A stretch of DNA of 7,446 bases from Gallionellales bacterium UBA7399 (GTDB lineage: Bacteria; Pseudomonadota; Gammaproteobacteria; Burkholderiales; Gallionellaceae). Shown here one piece after another: positions 1-5,146 of the stretch. The notes under the pieces are model-generated. The model had not been told where the DNA came from and searched no databases. It was given only the letters and a program-made list of their open reading frames with translations. The stretch's first letter is position 1; every line of letters begins with the position of its first letter. The stretch lies in the NCBI GenBank assembly GCA_002470125.1, contig DKNB01000019.1:7622-15067 (forward strand), read 5' to 3'. Position numbers and translations under genes: made by a program.

Positions 1-930
1 CATCACCGCCATGCGCACGGCGATGCCGAAAGTGACTTGAGGCAGGATCACCGCCTGCGACCCATCGGCAACGGTGGATTCAATTTCCACGCCGCGATTC
101 ATCGGCCCCGGGTGCATCACTATCGCATCCACCTTGGCTAACATCAGCTTTTCCTGGGTAAGGCCGTAATATTTAAAATATTCCTGAGCACTTGGTAGCG
201 TCGCTCCCTGCATGCGCTCACTTTGCAACCGCAGCATCATTATCACATCCACGTCCTGCAATCCTTGCGCCATGTCATGAAAAACCCGAACCCCGAGTTT
301 TTCGACACACATTGGCAACAAAGTCTTAGGGGCGATAACACGAACCTCTGGTACGCCCAAGGTGGTGAGCGCATGAATTTGTGAACGCGCTACACGTGAG
401 TGCAGAATATCACCAACAATAGCGACTCGTAGATTACAAAATTCTTTTTTGTAGTGCCGAATGGTAAACATATCAAGCAGCGCCTGTGTTGGATGGGCAT
501 GCCGCCCATCACCAGCATTGATAACATGAATCTCTGGTGCAACATGCTTGGCAATAAGGTGTGCCGCTCCACTTTGCGAGTGCCTAACAACGAACATGTC
601 TGCATGCATCGCACACAAGTTGTCTACCGTATCCAGCAGAGTCTCACCCTTGCTGGCCGATGAGGAGCCAATGTTTAAATTAACCACATCGGCCGAAAGC
701 CGCTTGGCCGCAATCTCGAACGTGGTGCGCGTGCGGGTACTGTTTTCAAAAAATATATTAAATACAGACTTGCCATGTAGCAAGGGTAATTTTTTAATGT
801 CGCGACTTTCGGATGTACCCAAAAAAGATGCAGCCTTATCTAAGAGGTCGTACAAAATGGCTGCCGGCAATCCCTCGGTAGATAGCAAGTGTTGTAGCTC
901 ACCGTGTTTGTTGAGTTGCGGATTATTCAT
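1..930 (-). CDS. pyrB: Aspartate carbamoyltransferase catalytic chain, 3' end cut by window edge
   Basis: PyrB condenses carbamoyl phosphate with L-aspartate to N-carbamoyl-L-aspartate, the committed step of cytoplasmic pyrimidine synthesis. The frame reads without interruption for 310 residues to the window edge and is not stopped there; the family is usually about 310-335 residues, so only a short C-terminal piece should be missing. Visible landmarks: the carbamoyl-phosphate loop STRTRT at residues 64-69, SASKGET at 91-97 (the Ser/Lys loop completed by a neighbouring subunit), HPTQALLD at 146-153, and HPGPMNRG at 273-280. The start ATG at 930-928 overlaps the ruvX stop (ATGA), so translation is probably coupled to ruvX and there is no room for a private promoter. 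In Pseudomonas-type PyrB the next gene is an inactive or active dihydroorotase (pyrC); here that would lie outside the window. No pyrI is seen. The identification is secure. Confidence 0.97.
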   Translation of the reverse strand, partial: MNNPQLNKHGELQHLLSTEGLPAAILYDLLDKAASFLGTSESRDIKKLPLLHGKSVFNIFFENSTRTRTTFEIAAKRLSADVVNLNIGSSSASKGETLLDTVDNLCAMHADMFVVRHSQSGAAHLIAKHVAPEIHVINAGDGRHAHPTQALLDMFTIRHYKKEFCNLRVAIVGDILHSRVARSQIHALTTLGVPEVRVIAPKTLLPMCVEKLGVRVFHDMAQGLQDVDVIMMLRLQSERMQGATLPSAQEYFKYYGLTQEKLMLAKVDAIVMHPGPMNRGVEIESTVADGSQAVILPQVTFGIAVRMAVM

Positions 931-1385
931 GTAATACGCTCTAAGGAGGATTCATTAAAGTAAGACTGCAGAATTGTTTGCGCTGCGATCTGATCAAGCA
1001 GCGGCTTCTGCTTGATACCATACACGCCCATCTCTGCCAATTGAGAACTCGCAGCAGCGGAAGTATATCTCTCATCCACCAAAATAATAGGTAAATCAAA
1101 GCGCGCCTTAAGGCGTTGCGCAAAAAGACGGCACAGACGAGTCAGTTCGTGCGGTTCGCCACTGTCATGGCTGGGTAGCCCAACCACCAAGGCCGAAGGG
1201 TCCCATTCACTAACAAGCTTTGATATGGCGGCAAATCGTTCCTGGTTTTTCTCTTCACGCACAGTGGTTAATGCTCGTGCGGTGCCAGAAATTGAATTTC
1301 CTACCGCCACACCAATCCTCTTGGTGCCAAAATCAAACCCCAACAACACACCCCTTATGACAATTGATACTTCTTTATCAGGCAT
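927..1385 (-). CDS. ruvX: RuvX/YqgF family RNase H-fold nuclease (putative Holliday junction resolvase)
   Basis: A 152-residue protein of the YqgF/RuvX family, with an RNase H-like fold. Members are linked to pre-16S rRNA 5'-end maturation and to Holliday-junction cleavage. The three expected acidic residues are visible: Asp18 in GFDFGTKRIGVAVG, Glu105 in VDERYTS, and Asp131 in LLDQIAAQTILQ. The VVGLP strand-turn lies at about residues 67-71. Length matches the family (about 135-155). The start is uncertain. I chose the ATG at 1385, which overlaps the end of yqgE by 8 bases. An ATG at 1394 adds three residues. A GTG/TTG cluster near 1349-1341 follows an AAGGGG and would give a shorter protein beginning just before GFDFGT. 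The open frame extends to 1469, but that extension runs inside yqgE and looks non-coding. The stop overlaps the pyrB start by 4 bases. Confidence 0.93.
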   Translation of the reverse strand: MPDKEVSIVIRGVLLGFDFGTKRIGVAVGNSISGTARALTTVREEKNQERFAAISKLVSEWDPSALVVGLPSHDSGEPHELTRLCRLFAQRLKARFDLPIILVDERYTSAAASSQLAEMGVYGIKQKPLLDQIAAQTILQSYFNESSLERIT

Positions 1386-1947
1386 GTCCCGCATACTCTG
1401 AAAGAGAGGCGTAGTCCACCCCCAGTAACGCCATTGCAGCGAGAAAGCGCTTCTCTGATGGCAGCTCAAACAAGATCTGCTCAGACGCTGGCACGGTCAG
1501 CCAAGCATTTTGTGTTAGCTCATGCTCCAGCTGCCCTTGCGCCCACCCAGAGTATCCCAAGGTCAGCAACATATTTTCAGGCTCCAATCCGGCGCCAACC
1601 GCCAGTAAGATATCTCTGGATGTGGTCAAACCTAAATTATTATTAATGGTTAGCGTTGATTGCCACTGACCAACCGGCCTATGAAGCACAAAGCCTCTAT
1701 CAGTTTGCACTGGCCCCCCAAAATACACCGGCCTATTGTGCAACTCAAGCTCATCCATTGGAATGTTAGTTTGAGCAAACAGCTCCCCCAGCGTGAGGCT
1801 GGTAGGGCGATTCACTATGATACCCAATGCACCCTGCTCGTTGTGCTCACAAACATAAACAAGTGTCTTGGTAAAGGCGGGGTCGGCCATGGCTGGCATG
1901 GCGATCAGGAAGTGATGTCTGAAATCAAGCTGTGACATGACCTCCAT
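1378..1947 (-). CDS. yqgE: YqgE/AlgH family protein (UPF0301)
   Basis: A member of the UPF0301 YqgE/AlgH family, usually about 185-190 residues; this one is 189. The family has no firmly established biochemical activity. Diagnostic stretches are HHFLIAMPAM near the N terminus, then TLVYVCEHN, GIIVNRP, VYFGGPVQTDRGFVLH near the middle, and LGYSGWAQGQLEHEL in the C-terminal half. Two ATG starts are possible, at 1947 and 1938. GGAGG lies between them but only 2 bases before the second, so neither is clearly favoured; the longer form is given. A TATAAT at 1951-1946 overlaps the first ATG, but no good -35 accompanies it. About 65-75 bases separate this gene from metF upstream, and its end overlaps ruvX. 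This yqgE-ruvX pairing is very common in proteobacteria and supports both identifications. Confidence 0.94.
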   Translation of the reverse strand: MEVMSQLDFRHHFLIAMPAMADPAFTKTLVYVCEHNEQGALGIIVNRPTSLTLGELFAQTNIPMDELELHNRPVYFGGPVQTDRGFVLHRPVGQWQSTLTINNNLGLTTSRDILLAVGAGLEPENMLLTLGYSGWAQGQLEHELTQNAWLTVPASEQILFELPSEKRFLAAMALLGVDYASLSEYAGHA

Positions 1948-2012
1948 TATAATCCATAAAGTCGAGGCTATAGTACATCACAGAAAAATATAGTTATATC
2001 GTTGACCGGTCA

Positions 2013-2843
2013 TCAGAGTCCAAGCCTCCTACAGATTTCCAATGAAGGGGTGGCTTGATTAAGCGTATAAAAATGAAGGCTCGGTGCGCCACCAGCGAGC
2101 AGGCGATCACATAATTTGGCAACAACATCAAGGCCGAATGCCTGCAAGGACTCATTGTCATCGCCATAGCCCTCTAACACCTTACGCATCGAGCGCGGAA
2201 TTTCTGCGCCGCATGCATCTGAGAAGCGCGCCAGCTGAGCGAACTTCACGATGGGCATTATTCCTGGCACGATAGGAACCGTAATCCCCACCTTGCGGCA
2301 CTCGTCAACAAATCTAAAATAGCCATCAGCATTATAAAAATATTGCGTAATGGCAGAATTTGCGCCGGCCATTATTTTTTGCTTAAAGTTTAGCAAGTCA
2401 TCGCGTGGCGACTTGGCCTGTGGATGAAATTCTGGATAGCCCGCCACATCAATATGAAAATGCTCGCCAGTCTCAGCACGAATAAAGGACACCAACTCAT
2501 TAGCATAGTTAAATTCTCCACTAGCAGCCTCAACGGGTCGATCACCGCGCAGCGCCACAATATGCTTAATACCTATTTTTTTATAGACGTTTAAAATAGT
2601 ACGAATATTATCGCGCGTAGAGCCAATACACGACAGATGGGGAGCGACCTCGTGACCGTCAGCTTTAATCTTTTGCACCGTTTCCAGCGTGCTGCTGCGC
2701 GTGGAGCCGCCCGCGCCGAAGGTGACGGAAAAAAATTCCGGTCTAAGTTCTGCCAACTGCAAACACGTGGCAGTAAGTTTTTTTACGCCCTCCTGTGTTT
2801 GTGGTGGAAAAAATTCAAAGCTAAATGATTTAGAGTTTTTCAT
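2013..2843 (-). CDS. metF: 5,10-methylenetetrahydrofolate reductase
   Basis: MetF reduces 5,10-methylene-THF to 5-methyl-THF using NAD(P)H and FAD, supplying the methyl group that converts homocysteine to methionine. The 276-residue product has the usual bacterial length for this TIM-barrel flavoprotein. Recognisable motifs are SFEFFPP (Glu10, the equivalent of the catalytic Glu28 of E. coli MetF), VTFGAGGST, HLSCIG, ALRGD (Asp101, equivalent to the flavin-tuning Asp120), GYPEFHP, ITQYFYN and PGIMPI. I chose ATG 2843 because GGTGA lies 9 bases upstream; a TTG at 2849 is in frame but less likely. The start lies inside the end of the preceding membrane-protein gene (14-base overlap), so the two are probably translated in a coupled way. 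Placement downstream of ahcY and the SAH riboswitch puts it in the methyl-recycling operon. Confidence 0.97.
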   Translation of the reverse strand: MKNSKSFSFEFFPPQTQEGVKKLTATCLQLAELRPEFFSVTFGAGGSTRSSTLETVQKIKADGHEVAPHLSCIGSTRDNIRTILNVYKKIGIKHIVALRGDRPVEAASGEFNYANELVSFIRAETGEHFHIDVAGYPEFHPQAKSPRDDLLNFKQKIMAGANSAITQYFYNADGYFRFVDECRKVGITVPIVPGIMPIVKFAQLARFSDACGAEIPRSMRKVLEGYGDDNESLQAFGLDVVAKLCDRLLAGGAPSLHFYTLNQATPSLEICRRLGL

Positions 2844-3213
2844 GATCAATAATCACCGGCCCTTGCTGAGAATTTTTTTTCCGTAACATAAAAGAAAGTA
2901 TGAAAGACAGAGCGCTATACAACAAGGAGCCGGTTAAGCCAGCCCAAAAACCACTCACATCGAAACCCTTTAATACCGAACCAGCAAACCAAAACAACAG
3001 TCCGTTAATGACAAGTACGAACAAGCCAAGCGTTACAAAAGTAACCGGCAAGGTAAGCAAGATCAACAGCGGTCTTAAAAGTACATTAATAAGACCCAGC
3101 AACATTGCCGCAATCAATGCGGAAAAGAAGCCATCCACACGAATACCTGGCAGCAGATAGGCCACCGCCAGCAATGCCAACGCATTTAAAATCCAGGTTG
3201 CAATAATTCGCAT
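2830..3213 (-). CDS. Small four-helix membrane protein, 'phage holin family' (Phage_holin_4_2-like)
   Basis: A 127-residue, strongly hydrophobic protein with about four predicted transmembrane segments: roughly residues 3-24 (starting IIATWILNALALLA, ending LLPGI), 29-56 (an LLGLINVLLRPLLIL helix), 58-80 (FVTLGLFVLVINGLLFWF) and 88-109 (a WAGLTGSLLYSALSFIL helix). A short basic tail begins RKKNSQQG. The layout and the NVLLRPLLILLTLP signature match the family commonly labelled phage holin 4_2 / DUF360. That label reflects weak resemblance to holins, not shown lytic function, and no lysis gene is nearby. The start ATG at 3213 is preceded by GAGAG at 7-base spacing. An ATG at 3270 would add a hydrophilic 19-residue leader and has no ribosome binding site. 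The gene lies 63 bases after ahcY and overlaps metF. The same ahcY - membrane protein - metF order is, from memory, common in betaproteobacteria. Function unknown. Confidence 0.88.
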   Translation of the reverse strand: MRIIATWILNALALLAVAYLLPGIRVDGFFSALIAAMLLGLINVLLRPLLILLTLPVTFVTLGLFVLVINGLLFWFAGSVLKGFDVSGFWAGLTGSLLYSALSFILSFMLRKKNSQQGPVIIDHEKL

Positions 3214-3276
3214 AAACTTGCTCTCGGTATTGTTGCAACGTCCATCGCTGGCGATACTATTTAACGGCATAGATAC

Positions 3277-4719
3277 TTAATACCGGTAATGGTCTGACTT
3301 GTATGGTCCACATTTGGGCACACCAATATAAGCAGCCTGTTGATCTGTCAGTGTACTCAATTGTGCATTAAGCTTTTTTAGCTGAAGTCTTGCCACCTTC
3401 TCATCTAAGTGCTTGGGCAGGGTATACACACCCACTGGATATTTGCCAGCGCCTTTCTCTGCATCACCCCACAACTCAATCTGAGCAATGGTTTGATTGG
3501 CGAACGATGAACTCATTACATATGAAGGATGTCCAGTACCGCAGCCTAAATTAACTAGGCGGCCTTCAGCAAGCAAGATAATACGCTTACTTGCCTGACC
3601 GCCCACCTCAGGAAAAATAATATGATCAACCTGTGGTTTAATATTCTCCCAAGTGTAGGCCTTCAGCGAAGCAACGTCTATTTCATTATCGAAATGACCA
3701 ATATTGCACACGATAGCTTGGTTCTTCATCTTCTTCATGTGCTCATGAGTGATTACATGATAGTTTCCAGTGCAGGTCACAAATATGTCGCCATGTTCGG
3801 CAGCGTAATCCATGGTAACCACGCGGTATCCCTCCATGGCCGCCTGCAAGGCACAAATCGGATCAATCTCGGTCACCCATACTTGGGCAGACAGTGCGCG
3901 CATTGCTTGTGCCGAACCCTTCCCAACATCTCCATAGCCGGCAATAACGGCGACCTTGCCTGCAATCATCACATCGGTTGCACGCTTAATGCCATCCACC
4001 AGAGATTCACGGCAGCCATAAAGGTTATCAAATTTTGATTTTGTAACCGAATCATTAACATTAATGCCAGGGAATCGCAGTTCACCGCGTGCATGCATTT
4101 GATACAACCGGTGCACCCCTGTTGTAGTTTCTTCCGTCACCCCCTTGATTGCCGCTAGCCGCTGGGAGTACCAATCAGCCTGCACAGAAAGACATTTTTT
4201 GATGGCAGCATACAGAAAGGTTTCCTCCTCCGAGGTTGGCTTATCAATAACTGATGCGTCCTTTTCAGCTCGAGCCCCCAAGTGCAATAACAGAGTGGCA
4301 TCTCCTCCATCATCCAGAATCATATTTGCGTGGTGATGGTTTGGCCAATCGAAAATACGATGAGTGTATTCCCAGTATTCTGCTAGGGACTCTCCTTTAA
4401 CCGCAAAAACAGGGCTACCCCCGGCAGCGATGGCTGCCGCCGCATGATCCTGAGTGGAATATATGTTACAAGATGCCCAGCGTACTTCCGCACCCAAAGC
4501 TTTCAGGGTCTCGATCAACACGGCGGTTTGGATGGTCATATGCAAGGACCCAGCGATACGCGCACCACGTAACGGTTGCGCGCCTGCATATTCTTCACGA
4601 ATTGCCATTAGCCCAGGCATTTCAGTTTCGGCAATGGCAATTTCTTTTCGCCCCCACGGGGCAAGGCTAATATCTGATATTTTGCAATCAGAAAATATAG
4701 CATTTTGAGCAGCGTTCAT
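3277..4719 (-). CDS. ahcY: Adenosylhomocysteinase (S-adenosyl-L-homocysteine hydrolase)
   Basis: AhcY reversibly hydrolyses S-adenosylhomocysteine to adenosine and homocysteine with tightly bound NAD+, relieving product inhibition of methyltransferases in the cytoplasm. The 480-residue product matches the longer proteobacterial form, which carries an insertion of about 40 residues absent from mammalian enzymes. Motifs in order: HMTIQTAVLIETL, CNIYSTQDHAAAAI, the NAD-binding loop GYGDVGKGSAQAMR, CNIGHFDNEID, GRLVNLGCGTGHPSYVMS, and the C-terminal KSDHYRY whose Lys and Tyr contact NAD in the neighbouring subunit. The start ATG at 4719 has GGGA about 6 bases upstream. An in-frame ATG at 4731 would add four residues but lies inside the regulatory hairpin and lacks a ribosome binding site. 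It is the first gene behind an SAH riboswitch, so expression should rise with its own substrate. Confidence 0.98.
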   Translation of the reverse strand: MNAAQNAIFSDCKISDISLAPWGRKEIAIAETEMPGLMAIREEYAGAQPLRGARIAGSLHMTIQTAVLIETLKALGAEVRWASCNIYSTQDHAAAAIAAGGSPVFAVKGESLAEYWEYTHRIFDWPNHHHANMILDDGGDATLLLHLGARAEKDASVIDKPTSEEETFLYAAIKKCLSVQADWYSQRLAAIKGVTEETTTGVHRLYQMHARGELRFPGINVNDSVTKSKFDNLYGCRESLVDGIKRATDVMIAGKVAVIAGYGDVGKGSAQAMRALSAQVWVTEIDPICALQAAMEGYRVVTMDYAAEHGDIFVTCTGNYHVITHEHMKKMKNQAIVCNIGHFDNEIDVASLKAYTWENIKPQVDHIIFPEVGGQASKRIILLAEGRLVNLGCGTGHPSYVMSSSFANQTIAQIELWGDAEKGAGKYPVGVYTLPKHLDEKVARLQLKKLNAQLSTLTDQQAAYIGVPKCGPYKSDHYRY

Positions 4720-4726
4720 AATCGTT

Positions 4727-4748
4727 CCCATTCAAGTTAATGAATGGG
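4727..4748 (-). promoter_or_regulatory. Hairpin masking the ahcY Shine-Dalgarno (riboswitch expression platform)
   Basis: On the minus strand CCCATTCA (4748-4741) and TGAATGGG (4734-4727) form a perfect 8-bp stem around a 6-base loop. The 3' arm contains the GGG of the ahcY ribosome binding site and the first of two possible ATG codons. The CCC of the 5' arm is also the end of GCGCCC (4751-4746), which can instead pair with GGGCGC of the upstream SAH aptamer. The two pairings therefore exclude each other, giving an off state (hairpin) and an on state (aptamer pseudoknot). The complementarity is seen directly; the switching is inferred and agrees with the translation-activating behaviour known for SAH riboswitches. 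Confidence 0.75.
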
Positions 4749-4824
4749 CGCCGTTACTATAAACACTCTCCAACGCCCCAAGCCTGGCCTCACCAAAGGT
4801 GAGGTCGCAGCGCCCCTCGAAGCC
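4745..4824 (-). ncRNA. SAH riboswitch aptamer in the ahcY leader
   Basis: The minus strand carries the hallmark conserved strings of the SAH riboswitch: CGAGGGGCGCTGCGAC, then GCCAGGCTTGGGG, then AACGGCGCCCA. Pairings I can verify are P1, CUUCGAG (4822-4816) with CUUGGGG (4782-4776), 7 bp including G-U pairs; a hairpin CCTCACC/GGTGAGG (4804-4798 with 4794-4788), 7 perfect bp with a 3-base loop; and a pseudoknot-like helix GGGCGC (4815-4810) with GCGCCC (4751-4746). SAH riboswitches bind SAH, discriminate against SAM, and switch on ahcY and linked methyl-cycle genes in beta- and gammaproteobacteria. It sits directly upstream of ahcY, as expected. Boundaries are approximate; a covariance-model search would fix them. 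Confidence 0.93.
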
Positions 4825-4861
4825 GGCAAAATTAAAATTGCTAGAACAACTTAGCTTGGGT

Positions 4862-4892
4862 ATTTTAACATAACCACGGCAATCATTTTCAA
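4862..4892 (-). promoter_or_regulatory. Probable sigma70 promoter for the ahcY operon
   Basis: The minus strand shows TTGAAA (4892-4887) as a -35 and TAAAAT (4867-4862) as a -10, separated by 19 bases, slightly longer than ideal. Transcription would begin near 4855, about 30 bases before the first riboswitch stem and about 135 bases before the ahcY start, which is right for a leader containing the whole aptamer. Each box differs from consensus at one position (TTGAAA vs TTGACA, TAAAAT vs TATAAT). Position and context support it more than the spacing does. Confidence 0.5.
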
Positions 4893-4894
4893 CC

Positions 4895-5146
4895 CGCTGG
4901 ATAGACTTTATCTGCTTGAATTCATCACGCCAAGCGCCTTACAAATAATCAGGTCAAGAGGGTGTGCTGCAGATTCAGTTTCCCGCCCTTAAACTGCTGG
5001 GCTTGGGGCTACCATATGATGTACTATTCCAAGATAGAAGCTTACAATATCAAGCTGTTGTCGATCACTGCATCACGAACTTGAATTGCTAAATTTATGG
5101 CAACAACCACTCGCGAAAATTATAAATTACTCGTGGCCACCCCTCA
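4895..5146. other. Divergent intergenic stretch without a convincing gene
   Basis: About 250 bases lie between the ahcY promoter and the permease start. I see no RNA gene, strong terminator or long frame in it. One short plus-strand frame, GTG at 4964 to TAA at 5092 (42 residues, containing LLGLGLPYDVLFQD), is open but has only a loose AGAGG before it and resembles no family I recognise, so it is not called. A second c-di-AMP or K+ responsive leader, which might be expected before a KimA-like transporter, was looked for by eye and not found. Confidence 0.5.
5098..5126 (+). promoter_or_regulatory. Possible weak promoter for the permease gene
   Basis: TATAAA at 5121-5126 is a fair -10 box. The sequence 17 bases upstream, TGGCAA at 5098-5103, matches the -35 consensus poorly. 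Transcription would start near 5133, leaving a leader of only about 14 bases before the ATG at 5147, with no recognisable Shine-Dalgarno. The real promoter may lie further upstream. Confidence 0.22.

Noticed and set aside
548..934. 128-residue plus-strand open frame opposite pyrB
   Set aside because: Antisense to strongly conserved PyrB motifs; it is a shadow of the real gene.
1386..1469. N-terminal extension of ruvX to an ATG at 1469
   Set aside because: It would overlap yqgE by 92 bases, is rich in Trp and has no family-like sequence before GFDFGT; a start near 1385 fits family length.
1984..2000. AT-rich ATATA..TATAT plus T-run after metF as an intrinsic terminator
   Set aside because: The stem is only A-T pairs with a 2-base loop, too weak to terminate transcription convincingly.
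2003..2012. Perfect 10-base palindrome TGACCGGTCA beside the metF stop
   Set aside because: No loop for a hairpin, no second copy seen in the window, and a single 10-base palindrome can occur by chance; an operator is possible but unsupported.
2830..3213. Phage remnant suggested by the holin label
   Set aside because: No endolysin, integrase or structural phage gene is present, and the gene is embedded in a metabolic operon.
3244..3255. Small inverted repeat ATCGC-TG-GCGAT between ahcY and the membrane protein gene
   Set aside because: At most a 4-bp stem after allowing a loop, and no T-run; not a terminator or attenuator.
3622..4038. 138-residue plus-strand open frame opposite ahcY
   Set aside because: Antisense to the NAD-binding region of AhcY; no start signal or recognisable domain.
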